Assembly (NCBI RefSeq): GCF_010731295.1
Contig: NZ_AP022579.1
Span: forward strand, 3,038,001 to 3,102,000
Origin: Mycolicibacterium boenickei
GTDB lineage: Bacteria; Actinomycetota; Actinomycetes; Mycobacteriales; Mycobacteriaceae
DNA: 64,000 nucleotides
Reading direction: 5' to 3'
Each line of letters opens with the position of its first letter. The first letter of the stretch is position 1. The notes under the pieces are model-generated. The model was not told the origin of the DNA. It searched no databases and saw nothing but the letters and a program-made list of their open reading frames with translations. Shown here in pieces: positions 25,721 to 34,725 of this stretch. The translations under genes and the position numbers were made by a program.

Positions 25721-26433
25721 CGCGGGTTTTCCTGCCCCGTGCCCATGCGGTATCCGACGCCGCGCACCGTGATCACGTACAGCGGATCGGCGGGGTCGTC
25801 GCCGAGCTTGCGGCGGAGGTGACCGATATGGACGTCGACGAGGTGTTCGTTGCCGACATAGGTGGTCTCCCAGACGGATTCGAGGATCTGTCGACGGCTG
25901 AGCGCCACCCCGGGACGAGCCGACAGCGCGGCGAGCACGTCGAATTCGGTGCGGGTCAGCATGATCGGTTCGTCGTGGAGGAACACCTGGCGTCCGTCGA
26001 CGTCGATTCGCAGCGCACCGAATACCCGCCCGTCTGTGGCCGTGGGGGAGGAGACGCGCGGCCGGCGCAGCATCGCCCGGATCCTGGCGACCAGTTCCCG
26101 CGGGCTGAAGGGTTTGGTCATGTAATCGTCGGCGCCCACCGACAGGCCGACGATGGTGTCCATCTCGGTATCGCGGGCGGTGAGCATCACCACGTAGGCG
26201 TCGGAGAAGGTGCGCAGCGATCGGCAGACCTCTACCCCGTCGATGCCGGGCAGGCCGAGGTCGAGGACCACCACGTCGGGGTCGACCTCACGGGCCAACC
26301 GCAGGGCCTCGGCGCCCTCGTGGGCGAGCGTGACCTCGAAGTGTTCGCGGGTCAGATAGCTGGCAATGACCTCGGCCAGCGGGGCTTCGTCGTCGACCAC
26401 CAGGGCGCGGTAGCCGCCCGGATTCTGCTCCAT
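25717..26433 (-). CDS. OmpR/CusR-type response regulator of the copper island
   Basis: A 238-residue regulator. The receiver domain has acidic Asp14 and Asp15, phospho-acceptor Asp58 (Val-Val-Leu-Asp-Leu-Gly-Leu-Pro-Gly) and Lys in Asp-Asp-Tyr-Met-Thr-Lys-Pro-Phe. The C-terminal winged helix ends with Leu-Arg-Arg-Lys-Leu-Gly and Val-Arg-Gly-Val-Gly-Tyr-Arg. The start is uncertain: ATG 26433 leaves nine residues before the first strand; ATG 26466 would add eleven residues and would sit a few bases from the predicted transcript start. It is divergent from copZ across a CsoR-type operator, so copper may control it from both sides. Confidence 0.85.
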   Translation of the reverse strand: MEQNPGGYRALVVDDEAPLAEVIASYLTREHFEVTLAHEGAEALRLAREVDPDVVVLDLGLPGIDGVEVCRSLRTFSDAYVVMLTARDTEMDTIVGLSVGADDYMTKPFSPRELVARIRAMLRRPRVSSPTATDGRVFGALRIDVDGRQVFLHDEPIMLTRTEFDVLAALSARPGVALSRRQILESVWETTYVGNEHLVDVHIGHLRRKLGDDPADPLYVITVRGVGYRMGTGQENPR

Positions 26434-26475
26434 CAGCCCATAGTGCAGGAGTGGACCGGGGGACATAGGGATTTG

Positions 26476-26492
26476 ATACCCTAGGGGGGTAT
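26476..26492. promoter_or_regulatory. CsoR/RicR-type copper operator
   Basis: ATACCCTAGGGGGGTAT is an inverted repeat (ATACCC, then TAGGG, then GGGTAT) with the A/T-flanked G-tract typical of CsoR-family operators. A TATAGT -10 for copZ overlaps its right end (26490-26495). On the minus strand TTGACT (26504-26499) and TAGGGT (26483-26478), 15 bases apart, may form the promoter of the response regulator. Bound repressor would block both. No csoR or ricR gene is in the window, so the repressor would act from elsewhere. Confidence 0.7.
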
Positions 26493-26533
26493 AGTATGAG
26501 TCAACAACGAAGCTGACTTCAGGAGGAACCTGC

Positions 26534-26740
26534 ATGAGTACCCAGACCGTCACTGTCACCGGCATGACCTGCGGGCACTGCGCCACGTCCGTGCGTGAAG
26601 AGGTGGGTGGCCTTCCTGGTGTGCGCACGGTCGAGGTGGATCTGGCGACCGGAGTGGTGACCATCGACAGCGAGAGCCGGCTCGATCCTTCCGCCATCAG
26701 TGCCGCGGTCGCCGAGGCCGGCTACGCCGTCGCGGGTTGA
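26534..26740 (+). CDS. copZ: Copper chaperone CopZ-like heavy-metal-associated protein
   Basis: A 68-residue HMA-domain protein with Gly-Met-Thr-Cys-Gly-His-Cys (Cys13 and Cys16), the Cu(I) site of CopZ/Atx1 chaperones. The His between the cysteines is common in CopZ. It should carry Cu(I) in the cytoplasm to the P-type ATPase two genes downstream. A strong AGGAGG is at 26521-26526, seven bases before the ATG. It is first in the operon behind the CsoR-type operator. Confidence 0.92.
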   Translation: MSTQTVTVTGMTCGHCATSVREEVGGLPGVRTVEVDLATGVVTIDSESRLDPSAISAAVAEAGYAVAG

Positions 26741-26753
26741 GCGGAGGTCGATC

Positions 26754-27569
26754 GTGAGTGCGCCGCAGAAGCTCATCGGGTTCGTCGTCGGACTTGTAGT
26801 GGTGTTCGCCGTGTCCTTCGGGATCGGCGCTGCGGTGACGCCGACCGGGATCCGCGCCGACGGTCATGCCGCAGACCACGGGGCGGGGTACGCGCTGAAG
26901 CTCGATGAGACCGCGCTGCCGTCCGGCCCCGCGGTGCCCCTGCGGTTCCGCGTCATCGACGGCTCCGGCGCCCCGGTGACCGGCTACGTAGAGAGCCACG
27001 AGAAGCTGCTGCACCTGATCGTGGTGCGCCGTGATCTCGCCGTCTATCAGCATGTGCATCCGGTGCTGGACGGGCAGGGCACGTGGAGCGTTCCGCTGGA
27101 TCTGACCAAACCCGGCGACTACCGGGTGTTCGCCGACTTCGTACCGGCCGATGGCCGTCCGGCGACGCTCGGCGCCGATATCACCGTCGCGGGGAAGTAC
27201 CAACCGCAGCCGCTGCCTGCCCCCACGACCACGGCCGCAGTCGACGGCTACACCGTCACACTCGGCGGGGTGGCCAGGGCTGGTCAACCTTCGGAGCTGA
27301 CGCTGTCGGTCAGCCGGGACGGCAAGCCGGTCACCGACCTGCAGCCGTATTTGGGTGCCTACGGGCACCTGGTCGCAGTGCGTGCATCGGATCTGGAGTA
27401 TCTGCACGTCCATCCGATGAGCGATGCGGCCGACCCGGCCACCGCGCCGGGACCTCAGATCGCTTTCCACACCACGCTTCCCAGTGCCGGTTCGTACCGG
27501 CTGTTCCTGGACTTCAAGCACCGCGACGCGGTGCATACCGCCGAATTCACCGTTGAGGGGGCACCGTGA
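26754..27569 (+). CDS. Membrane-anchored protein with two HxH modules (unknown, copper-linked)
   Basis: A 271-residue protein with one N-terminal membrane segment (about 6-26) and an extracytoplasmic remainder. Two related modules are visible: [17 protein letters not shown] near residues 86-103, and [17 protein letters not shown] near 203-221. Each is followed by a beta-rich segment ending Gly-Asp-Tyr-Arg-Val-Phe or Gly-Ser-Tyr-Arg-Leu-Phe. An additional His-rich stretch follows the membrane helix. I cannot name a characterised family. Position between copZ and copA, with a GTG start behind GGAGG and a four-base overlap into copA, makes extracytoplasmic copper handling likely. Confidence 0.75.
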   Translation: MSAPQKLIGFVVGLVVVFAVSFGIGAAVTPTGIRADGHAADHGAGYALKLDETALPSGPAVPLRFRVIDGSGAPVTGYVESHEKLLHLIVVRRDLAVYQHVHPVLDGQGTWSVPLDLTKPGDYRVFADFVPADGRPATLGADITVAGKYQPQPLPAPTTTAAVDGYTVTLGGVARAGQPSELTLSVSRDGKPVTDLQPYLGAYGHLVAVRASDLEYLHVHPMSDAADPATAPGPQIAFHTTLPSAGSYRLFLDFKHRDAVHTAEFTVEGAP

Positions 27570-29806
27570 GCACCGCTACCGGTCATGTCGTACTGGACAT
27601 CGGCGGGATGACGTGTGCGTCGTGCGCGGGCCGAATCGAGCGGAAGCTCAACAAACTCGAAGGCGTCACCGCGACGGTGAACTTCGCCACCGAGAAGGCG
27701 ACTGTCGACGTCGCGGGCGAGGTGACACCTGATCAGCTGATCGAGGCTGTCGAAACCGCGGGCTACACAGCGCAATTGCCCGTCACCGAAGCGGGCGAGA
27801 GCCATGACGAGGACGATCCGACCGCAGCGTTGCGCACCCGGCTGATCGTGTCCGCGGTGCTGACCGTCCCCGTGGTGGCCATGGCGATGGTGCCTGCGCT
27901 GCAGTTCACCAACTGGCAATGGCTGTCGCTGACCCTGGCCGCGCCGGTCGTGGTGTGGGGCGCGCTGCCGTTCCACCGTGCGGCCTGGACGAATCTGCGG
28001 CACGGCACCGCCACCATGGACACGCTCATCTCGATGGGCACCATCGCCGCGTTCGGCTGGTCGCTGTACGCGTTGTTCTGGGGTACCGCCGGCATGCCGG
28101 GGATGACTCATCCGTTCTCTCTGTCGATCTCTCAATCCGACGGCACCGGGAACATCTACCTCGAAGTCGCGGCCGGCGTCACCACCTTCATCCTGGCCGG
28201 GCGGTATTTCGAGGCGAAGTCGAAACGGCGGGCCGGGGCGGCGCTGCGGGCATTGCTGGAGCTCGGCGCCAAGGACGTCGCGGTGCTGAGAAACGGTGCG
28301 GAACAACGCATTCCCATCGAGTCGCTCTCTGTGGGTGACGAGTTCGTGGTCCGGCCCGGGGAGAAGATCGCCACCGACGGTGAGGTGGTCGACGGCTCGT
28401 CGGCGGTGGACGCCTCGATGCTCACCGGCGAATCGGTTCCGGTCGAAGTGGCCCCGGGTGACCAGGTGGTCGGCGCCACGGTCAACGTCGGTGGCCGGCT
28501 CGTGGTGCGGGCCAAGCGAATCGGCTCCGATACCCAGCTGGCGCAGATGGCCCGGTTGGTCGAGGACGCACAATCCGGCAAGGCACAGGCGCAGCGTCTG
28601 GCCGACAAGGTCTCGGCAGTCTTCGTGCCCATCGTCATCGCTCTTGCGGTCGGCACGCTCGGTTTCTGGATGGGCACCGGCGGATCGGTGGCCGCGGCTT
28701 TCACCGCCGCAGTGGCGGTGTTGATCATCGCCTGCCCGTGTGCGCTGGGCCTGGCCACTCCGACCGCGCTGTTGGTCGGGACGGGCCGCGGTGCCCAACT
28801 CGGCATCCTGATCAAGGGCCCCGAGGTGCTGGAATCCACCCGCCGGGTGGACACCGTGGTGCTGGACAAGACCGGGACGGTGACCACGGGGGCGATGACG
28901 CTGCTCGACGTGATCACCACCGCCGGTGAGGATCCCGCCGAGGTGCTGCGGTTGGCCGGTGCGGTCGAAGACGGCTCCGAGCACCCGATCGCCCAGGCCA
29001 TCGCCAAGGGCGCCCGTGACAAGGTCGGGGAGTTGCCGACGGTCGAGGGATTCGTCAATGTGCCGGGCCTCGGGGTGCAGGGTGTCGTCGACGGCCATGC
29101 CCTGGTAGTTGGCCGCCGCCGGTTGCTGGCGGACTGGTCACGTCGGCGAGCCGACCATCAGCCTGAGCCGCTGCCCACGGATCTGGACACCGCGATGCGC
29201 GAGGCTCAGGCTCTGGGCCGCACGGCGATCGCCGTGGGGTGGGACGGACAGGCGCGGGCGGTCCTGGTGGTTGCCGACGCGGTGAAGCCCACCTCGAAGG
29301 AGGCGATCGACCAGCTGCGTTCCCTCGGTCTGGAGCCAATCATGCTGACCGGTGACAACGAGGCGGCCGCGCAGGCGATCGCCGAGCAGGTTGGCGTGCA
29401 AGAGGTTTACGCCGAGGTGCTGCCGCAGGACAAAGTCGACGTGATCAAGCGCCTGCAGGATGAGGGCCGGGTGGTGGCCATGGTCGGCGACGGCGTCAAC
29501 GACGCCGCGGCGCTGGCCCAGGCAGACTTGGGCCTGGCCATGGGTACCGGAACCGACGTGGCGATCGAGGCCAGCGATCTGACCTTGGTGCGCGGCGATC
29601 TGCGGGCGGCAGCCGATGCCATCCGGTTGTCCCGGCGCACGCTGGCCACGATCAAGGGCAACCTGTTCTGGGCCTTTGCCTATAACGTCGCCGCATTGCC
29701 GCTTGCTGCGGCCGGACTGCTCAACCCCATGCTGGCCGGTGCCGCAATGGCGTTCTCCTCGGTTTTCGTGGTCACCAACAGCCTGCGGCTGAGGAGATTC
29801 CGATGA
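27566..29806 (+). CDS. copA: Copper-exporting P1B-type ATPase
   Basis: A 746-residue Cu(I) ATPase. The N-terminal HMA domain has Cys17-Ala-Ser-Cys20. Eight membrane helices include the Cys390-Pro-Cys392 metal site. The A-domain has Thr-Gly-Glu-Ser at 287-290, the phosphorylated Asp434 lies in Asp-Lys-Thr-Gly-Thr, the nucleotide-binding domain has Ser-Glu-His-Pro, and the hinge is Gly-Asp-Gly-Val-Asn-Asp. The last helices carry Tyr-Asn and Met-Ala-Phe-Ser-Ser, the pattern of the Cu(I)-specific P1B-1 group (CopA, CtpV). It pumps Cu(I) out of the cytoplasm. GTG 27566 overlaps the upstream stop (GTGA). Regulation by the upstream CsoR-type operator is likely. Confidence 0.95.
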   Translation: MSTATGHVVLDIGGMTCASCAGRIERKLNKLEGVTATVNFATEKATVDVAGEVTPDQLIEAVETAGYTAQLPVTEAGESHDEDDPTAALRTRLIVSAVLTVPVVAMAMVPALQFTNWQWLSLTLAAPVVVWGALPFHRAAWTNLRHGTATMDTLISMGTIAAFGWSLYALFWGTAGMPGMTHPFSLSISQSDGTGNIYLEVAAGVTTFILAGRYFEAKSKRRAGAALRALLELGAKDVAVLRNGAEQRIPIESLSVGDEFVVRPGEKIATDGEVVDGSSAVDASMLTGESVPVEVAPGDQVVGATVNVGGRLVVRAKRIGSDTQLAQMARLVEDAQSGKAQAQRLADKVSAVFVPIVIALAVGTLGFWMGTGGSVAAAFTAAVAVLIIACPCALGLATPTALLVGTGRGAQLGILIKGPEVLESTRRVDTVVLDKTGTVTTGAMTLLDVITTAGEDPAEVLRLAGAVEDGSEHPIAQAIAKGARDKVGELPTVEGFVNVPGLGVQGVVDGHALVVGRRRLLADWSRRRADHQPEPLPTDLDTAMREAQALGRTAIAVGWDGQARAVLVVADAVKPTSKEAIDQLRSLGLEPIMLTGDNEAAAQAIAEQVGVQEVYAEVLPQDKVDVIKRLQDEGRVVAMVGDGVNDAAALAQADLGLAMGTGTDVAIEASDLTLVRGDLRAAADAIRLSRRTLATIKGNLFWAFAYNVAALPLAAAGLLNPMLAGAAMAFSSVFVVTNSLRLRRFR

Positions 29807-29888
29807 TCGCAGATCTGTCACAGGCTGGATTCGATTCACGCACAACCAGAATCGCGGGCATCGCGCCGTTACAGTGGGAAACATCGTG

Positions 29889-30299
29889 ATGTCGGGCAGC
29901 TCTCGCATGCACTCACTGTCACGGCTGGCGGCCATGATGGTGATGGTGCTGTGGGTGGGAGCTCTCGCCGGCCAATGGCAGGCGACGAGCCACGATCACC
30001 CCACACATCTTCCGCATGCGGTCTCGGCTGCGATCGGCGCAGACACCGCTTCGATGATGCTGGACCACCCGCATGTCGGCGACAACGCGGCTTCACACAT
30101 GCCGGACGGCTTCACCGCCGCCGTGCTGCCCAGGCCTTCCGTCACCCCTGCCGCGCTTTCCGTCGTGGCACTCCTGGTCGGCTGTGCGGTGTTGTGCGCG
30201 TGCGCTGCGGTGCGCGTGCAGCGAGGTCCACCTGACCGCCATGGTGTCCTACTCGCCGGACAGGAACTTCTGATCCGGATCTGTATCACGCGCCGCTGA
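29889..30299 (+). CDS. LpqS-like His-rich copper-associated membrane protein without lipobox
   Basis: A 136-residue protein. An N-terminal hydrophobic segment (about 10-26) is followed by a His-rich stretch (Ser-His-Asp-His-Pro-Thr-His-Leu-Pro-His), another Asp-His-Pro-His further on, and a second hydrophobic helix near residues 90-112. Position immediately before cysK2 and its MFS neighbour matches LpqS (Rv0847), a copper-induced protein. Unlike LpqS the signal region ends Ala-Gly-Gln rather than a lipobox Cys, so lipid attachment is not expected. The start is chosen at ATG 29889; GTG 29874 and ATG 29907 are possible. It follows copA by 82 bases without a clear terminator. Confidence 0.62.
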   Translation: MSGSSRMHSLSRLAAMMVMVLWVGALAGQWQATSHDHPTHLPHAVSAAIGADTASMMLDHPHVGDNAASHMPDGFTAAVLPRPSVTPAALSVVALLVGCAVLCACAAVRVQRGPPDRHGVLLAGQELLIRICITRR

Positions 30300-30330
30300 T
30301 CTGCCTGCGTACCAACGCAGTCCAGGTCAG

Positions 30331-30359
30331 TTGCCGCGCTTGACCGCGGCGGATACAGA
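30331..30359 (+). promoter_or_regulatory. Possible internal promoter before cysK2
   Basis: TTGCCG (30331-30336), a 17-base spacer and TACAGA (30354-30359) form a plausible promoter whose start would be about six bases before the cysK2 ATG at 30372. A small 6-bp hairpin (30305-30320) just upstream could end part of the copA/lpqS-like transcript. Both elements are weak. Confidence 0.25.
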
Positions 30360-30371
30360 AACGGCAAATCC

Positions 30372-31460
30372 ATGAATCATGCTCTGTCCACCCGTTCATT
30401 TCACGTCCTGCGCCGAAACCGTGGGCCCAACACCATGGTCGGTCACACTCCCACGCTGTGGGTGTCCACTCCGTTCGCCGACGCTGGGCGCGGATTCTGG
30501 GCGAAACTCGAAGGTTTCAACCCTGGCGGTATGAAGGATCGCCCCGCGATGCACATGGTGGAGCAGGCCCGGGCCAGAGGTGACCTGAAACCCGGTGGTC
30601 GGATCATCGAATCAACCAGTGGCACATTGGGTCTGGGGCTCGCATTCGCGGGAACGATGTATCACCACCCGGTGACACTGGTGACCGATCCGGGACTGGA
30701 GCCCATCATCGAGCGCATGCTGACCGCCTACGGCGCCGACGTTTCGATGGTGGCAGAGCCGCATCCCACCGGCGGCTGGCAGCAGGCCCGGCGTGACCGC
30801 GTGGCCGAACTGCTCGCGGCCGACGAAACCGCCTGGTATCCAGACCAGTACAACAACCCGGACAACGTCGAGGCCTACCGGCCGCTGGCGTTGGAGCTCA
30901 ATGCCCAGATCGGCCATGTCGACGTGCTGGTCTGCTCGGTGGGCACGGGCGGGCATTCGGCCGGGGTGGCGCGGGTGCTGCGGGAGTTCAACCCGAACAT
31001 GCGCTTGATCGGGGTCGACACGATCGGTTCCACGATCTTCGGTCAACCTGCCGCCACCCGCGTGATGAGGGGTCTGGGATCGAGCATCTACCCCCGCAAT
31101 GTCGACTACGGTGCGTTCGACGAGGTGCACTGGGTGGCGCCGGCCGACGCGGTGTGGGCCGCCCGGAAGCTGGCCTCGACCTACTACGCGAGCGGAGGCT
31201 GGAGCGTCGGCGCGGTGGGCCTGGTCGCCGGTTGGGCGGCCCGAAACCAACCGCACGGCACCACCATTGCCGCGGTGTTCCCCGACGGTCCGCAGCGGTA
31301 TTTCGACACGGTGTACAACGACGACTACTGCCGTGACCTCGGGCTGCTCGATCACCAGCCCGCCGACGATCCGGAGACGATCGCCAAGCCCACTGACCGG
31401 GTCGTGCAATCCTGGACGCGGTGCGAGACCGTCGCCGATCCGATGGCGGTGGCCGGATGA
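30372..31460 (+). CDS. cysK2: Cysteine synthase-like PLP enzyme CysK2 (S-sulfocysteine synthase type)
   Basis: A 362-residue fold-type II PLP enzyme. The Schiff-base lysine is Lys55 in Gly-Gly-Met-Lys-Asp-Arg-Pro. The substrate loop is Glu-Ser-Thr-Ser-Gly-Thr-Leu-Gly and the phosphate-binding loop Gly-Thr-Gly-Gly-His. It differs from CysK (Asn-Pro-Gly-Gly-Met-Lys-Asp-Arg rather than Ser-Val-Lys-Asp-Arg), as CysK2 does. The M. tuberculosis enzyme makes S-sulfocysteine from O-phosphoserine and thiosulfate. Its place between the LpqS-like gene and the MFS gene matches Rv0848. The MFS start overlaps its stop by four bases, so product and carrier are coupled. Confidence 0.88.
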   Translation: MNHALSTRSFHVLRRNRGPNTMVGHTPTLWVSTPFADAGRGFWAKLEGFNPGGMKDRPAMHMVEQARARGDLKPGGRIIESTSGTLGLGLAFAGTMYHHPVTLVTDPGLEPIIERMLTAYGADVSMVAEPHPTGGWQQARRDRVAELLAADETAWYPDQYNNPDNVEAYRPLALELNAQIGHVDVLVCSVGTGGHSAGVARVLREFNPNMRLIGVDTIGSTIFGQPAATRVMRGLGSSIYPRNVDYGAFDEVHWVAPADAVWAARKLASTYYASGGWSVGAVGLVAGWAARNQPHGTTIAAVFPDGPQRYFDTVYNDDYCRDLGLLDHQPADDPETIAKPTDRVVQSWTRCETVADPMAVAG

Positions 31461-32719
31461 GCGGGCTCGTCAAACAGTTCCGCAGTTTCGATCTGCCCAG
31501 CCGGCTGTTGATGATCAACCAGTTCGGCATCAATCTCGGCTTCTACATGCTGATGCCGTACCTGGCCGGCTATCTCGCCGGGCCGCTCGGTCTCGCGGCG
31601 TGGGCGGTCGGGCTGGTGCTTGGCGTGCGCAACTTTTCGCAGCAGGGCATGTTCATCGTCGGCGGCACCCTGGCCGACCGGTTGGGCTACAAGCCGCTGA
31701 TCGTAGCCGGATGTCTGTTGCGTACTGCGGGATTCGGCCTGCTCGTCGTCGCGGACTCGCTGCCTGCGATGCTGATTGCTTCGGCGGCAACAGGTTTCGC
31801 CGGAGCGCTGTTCAACCCAGCGGTTCGGGCCTATCTGGCCGCCGATGCCGGTGACCGGAGGGTCGAGGCGTTCGCGACGTTCAATGTGTTCTACCAGGCC
31901 GGGATCCTGCTGGGGCCGCTGGCGGGAATGGCGTTGCTGGCGTTCGATTTCCGGGTGACCGCCGCCGCGGCGGCCGGGGTCTTCGCGGTGCTGACCGTGG
32001 CGCAGCTGCTCGCGCTGCCGGGGCACCCCGCGGAGGCCGTGACGCAGCGGAGTTCGGTGCTCGAGGACTGGCGCAGCGTCGTCGCCAACCGCGGGTTCCT
32101 GTTGTTCGCGGTGGCGATGATCGGCTCGTACGTGCTGTCCTTCCAGGTCTATCTGGCGTTGCCGCTACAGGCTGCGGCACTGCGCCCCGGGGACGAAACA
32201 GCACTGGTGGCAGCCGTGTTCGTGGTGTCCGGTGTGATCGCGGTGGGAGGTCAGCTGCGCATCACACGATGGTTCGGTGATCGCTGGGGTCCGCGCCGCA
32301 GCCTGGTGGTCGGCTTGCTGGTGCTGGCGGCGGCTTTCGTCCCGATGGCCGTGGTGCCCGACGGCGACCGGTTCGGTACCGCGGCCGCTGTTGCCGCCCT
32401 GCTGGGCTCGTCGGCGCTGCTGGCGCTCGGCTCGGCCGCGGTGTTCCCGTTCGAGATGGACACCGTCGTGGCGCTTTCGGGCGATCGGCTGGTGGCCACC
32501 CACTACGGCTTCTACAACACCGTTGTCGGAGTCGGGATCCTGCTGGGCAACGTGGCGACCGGCTCGCTGATCGGTGCGGCGCGCGCCGCGGGCCTGGCCG
32601 AATTGGTGTGGCTGGGCCTCACGGCAATCGGGCTGGTGTCCGCGGCGGCGCTCTACCTGCTGACTCGGGACGGCGGGAAGTTGGCGCCCGCCGCGTCGCT
32701 CACTGCATCGGAACCGTGA
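31457..32719 (+). CDS. MFS transporter coupled to CysK2 (Rv0849 type)
   Basis: A 420-residue major facilitator with about 12 helices. The loop [11 protein letters not shown] (about residues 71-81) is the MFS motif A region. It is coupled by ATGA to cysK2 and corresponds to Rv0849. A role in exporting a sulfur metabolite or a copper-thiol compound is possible but only inferred from position. Its 3' end overlaps the convergent AIM24 gene by 20 bases, so there is no room for a separate terminator. Confidence 0.85.
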   Translation: MSGLVKQFRSFDLPSRLLMINQFGINLGFYMLMPYLAGYLAGPLGLAAWAVGLVLGVRNFSQQGMFIVGGTLADRLGYKPLIVAGCLLRTAGFGLLVVADSLPAMLIASAATGFAGALFNPAVRAYLAADAGDRRVEAFATFNVFYQAGILLGPLAGMALLAFDFRVTAAAAAGVFAVLTVAQLLALPGHPAEAVTQRSSVLEDWRSVVANRGFLLFAVAMIGSYVLSFQVYLALPLQAAALRPGDETALVAAVFVVSGVIAVGGQLRITRWFGDRWGPRRSLVVGLLVLAAAFVPMAVVPDGDRFGTAAAVAALLGSSALLALGSAAVFPFEMDTVVALSGDRLVATHYGFYNTVVGVGILLGNVATGSLIGAARAAGLAELVWLGLTAIGLVSAAALYLLTRDGGKLAPAASLTASEP

Positions 32720-33581
32720 CACCCTCCGAGGGCTGCACGATCACAAAGCCGTTGCCGTGGAAGGCGACCTGAAGCGCCTCGCCCGAACCCCGGCCGATCA
32801 GTGCGCCGGCCTTGAAGCTCGTCTTGAGCTGAGTCTGCAGGTGTGCCGACCACGCCACCACCGCATTGGTGTCGGCGAAGGTCGGGGCCTCGGAGGCGTC
32901 GAGCACCACCGGCGGGCCGTCGGTGGTCAGCGCCACCCATCCGGTACCGCGCAGCGTGGTGTTGAACAGGCCGCCGGTGGCGATGCTGCCGCCGCGGACC
33001 CGTTCGATGTTCCAGTTCAGGCTCGAGGAAAAGGCCAGGACGTTCTTGCCGCTCACCGACAGGCCCGAGTTGGACAGCTGCAGCAGGTGGACGTCGAAAC
33101 CCTGATCGGCCAGGAACACATCGCCCTGCCCCTGGCAGCGCATGAGTGGCAGACCTTCGCCGGTGAGGGCCTTCTTGATGAACTTGGAGGCGCCACCGCC
33201 TTCGAAGGCGAAGTCGACGTTGCCCTGATAGGCGACCATCGAGCCCTGCCGGGCCATGAACGGTTCGCCGAGGCGCACCCGCAGCATCTTCTTGTTCTGG
33301 TTGGCGATCGGCGTCGCCTCTTTCTCGCTGAACCGGCCGTCGACGAGTTCTCCGCTGATCCCGGCGAATCCGTCACCCGTGGGTTGGGCGGGGGCTTCCG
33401 GTCGCTGGGGTTGCTGCTGTTGAGGTTGGGCCTGCTGCGGGGGAGTCGCGAGTGGAGCCCGCCCGGGCTGACCCTGATGCGAGACCTGGTCGGTCCAGGA
33501 TTGCCCGTCCCACCACCGGTAGTCGTAGCGGCCATCGGGGTCAGGTAGCCAGCCGGGTTGCCAAGATCCGTTCACAGTCAT
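32700..33581 (-). CDS. AIM24 family protein with N-terminal DUF2510
   Basis: A 293-residue protein. Residues 8-36 are a DUF2510 module (Pro-Gly-Trp-Leu-Pro-Asp-Pro, then Arg-Trp-Trp-Asp-Gly-Gln-Ser-Trp-Thr). A Gln/Pro-rich linker (about 38-68) follows, then the AIM24 beta-rich domain with Gly-Glu-Gly-Leu-Pro-Leu-Met-Arg-Cys and Gly-Gly-Leu-Phe-Asn-Thr. AIM24 domains in bacteria are related to the TRAP-like/tubby fold and have no assigned reaction. No membrane segment is visible. It is divergent from the alcohol dehydrogenase gene across an inverted-repeat operator. Confidence 0.85.
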   Translation of the reverse strand: MTVNGSWQPGWLPDPDGRYDYRWWDGQSWTDQVSHQGQPGRAPLATPPQQAQPQQQQPQRPEAPAQPTGDGFAGISGELVDGRFSEKEATPIANQNKKMLRVRLGEPFMARQGSMVAYQGNVDFAFEGGGASKFIKKALTGEGLPLMRCQGQGDVFLADQGFDVHLLQLSNSGLSVSGKNVLAFSSSLNWNIERVRGGSIATGGLFNTTLRGTGWVALTTDGPPVVLDASEAPTFADTNAVVAWSAHLQTQLKTSFKAGALIGRGSGEALQVAFHGNGFVIVQPSEGVTVPMQ

Positions 33582-33614
33582 GCGCTCAGGCTACAAGTGA
33601 CGGATTTCGGAAAG

Positions 33615-33633
33615 TACTGTAAAGATTACGGTA
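33615..33633. promoter_or_regulatory. TetR-like inverted repeat between AIM24 and alcohol dehydrogenase genes
   Basis: TACTGTAA-AGA-TTACGGTA is an inverted repeat with 7 of 8 arm positions paired around a three-base centre. It overlaps a possible -10 (TAGCCT, 33632-33637) for the dehydrogenase and lies 34 bases upstream of the AIM24 start. The size and symmetry suit a TetR-family dimer. No TetR gene is adjacent, so the regulator is unknown. Confidence 0.5.
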
Positions 33634-33669
33634 GCCTGGTTCGGATGCTCGGCGAGAGGTTCTGTGGGT

Positions 33670-34698
33670 ATGAAAGCCGTTGTCACACAGCGTGGTTCGG
33701 TGGGTATCGGTGAAGTTGCAGAGCCGGTGCCGGGCCGCGGGCAGGTGCTCGTCGCCCCGCTGGCGTGCGGGATCTGCGGTTCGGACCTGCACCTCGTCGA
33801 GTCGCAGGCCGCGATGCCCGATCTGCTGCCTGCGATCGTGCTCGGGCACGAGTTCGTCGGCGAACTGCTCGACTACGGTCCCGGTGCCGAACGAACGATT
33901 CCGCTCGGGACACCGGTCACCTCTGTTCCCTACCTGGACGCCGGCGACGGCCCGCAGCTGGTGGGGCTGTCACCGGCGGTGACGGGTGGGCTGGCCGAAC
34001 GCCTGGTTCTGCAGGAGCGGCGATTGCTCCCGGTAGCTGGGGACGTCCCATTGCGTTACGCGGCGTTCACCGAGCCGTTGGCGGTGGGAGTGCATGCCGT
34101 GGCCGCGGCCGACCTGCAGCCCGGTGACACCGTCCTCGTCGTCGGATGTGGTCCGGTGGGGCTGTCGGTCATCGCCTGCCTGAAGGCGGCGGGCGTGGGG
34201 CCCGTCGTCGCGGCGGATTTCTCGCCGAGCCGCCGTGTGCTGGCTGAGCAGATCGGTGCTGACGTGGTCGTCGATCCGGCAGCGAGCAGCCCGTACCAGA
34301 GTTGGACCGAGCTGGCCGGCGTCCCGGTACCGGTGTCGCCGCTGATGGATTCGCCGCAGCAGGCCAATACGGTGGTATTCGAATGTGTCGGAGTGCCGGG
34401 CATTCTCGCCACCGTGATGGACTCGGCGCCTCCGCACACCCGGATTGTGGTGGTCGGGGTGTGTATGCAGCCGGACACCATCACGCCGGTGGTCGGCATC
34501 ACCAAGGAACTCTCGATCCGTTTCGTGTTCGCCTACCGTCCCGACGAGTTCGCCAAGGCCCTGGACTGGATCGTCAGCGGCACGGTGGACGTGGCGCCGT
34601 TCGTGACGGCGACGCTGCCGCTGGATGCGGCCACCGAGGCCTTCGACGAACTCCGGCAGCCCGACAAGCACTGCAAGATTCTGCTGCTGCCCACCTGA
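33670..34698 (+). CDS. Zinc-type alcohol dehydrogenase lacking the structural zinc lobe
   Basis: A 342-residue medium-chain dehydrogenase. Catalytic zinc ligands appear in Cys-Gly-Ile-Cys-Gly-Ser-Asp-Leu-His near residues 31-39 and Gly-His-Glu-Phe near 60. The Rossmann motif Gly-Cys-Gly-Pro-Val-Gly-Leu-Ser is near 160. The four-Cys structural zinc lobe expected near residues 85-105 is absent and replaced by Tyr-Leu-Asp-Ala-Gly-Asp-Gly. The substrate is unknown. ATG 33670 gives the standard Met-Lys-Ala-Val-Val start with GAGAGG ten bases upstream; GTG 33664 is possible. Confidence 0.85.
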   Translation: MKAVVTQRGSVGIGEVAEPVPGRGQVLVAPLACGICGSDLHLVESQAAMPDLLPAIVLGHEFVGELLDYGPGAERTIPLGTPVTSVPYLDAGDGPQLVGLSPAVTGGLAERLVLQERRLLPVAGDVPLRYAAFTEPLAVGVHAVAAADLQPGDTVLVVGCGPVGLSVIACLKAAGVGPVVAADFSPSRRVLAEQIGADVVVDPAASSPYQSWTELAGVPVPVSPLMDSPQQANTVVFECVGVPGILATVMDSAPPHTRIVVVGVCMQPDTITPVVGITKELSIRFVFAYRPDEFAKALDWIVSGTVDVAPFVTATLPLDAATEAFDELRQPDKHCKILLLPT

Positions 34699-34725
34699 CT
34701 GGTGGTCAGCTGGCATTCTGGTGCC

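Noticed and set aside
26434..26697. N-terminal extension of the copper response regulator to 26697
   Set aside because: The extension would run through the CsoR-type operator and the copZ gene and has no receiver-domain sequence.
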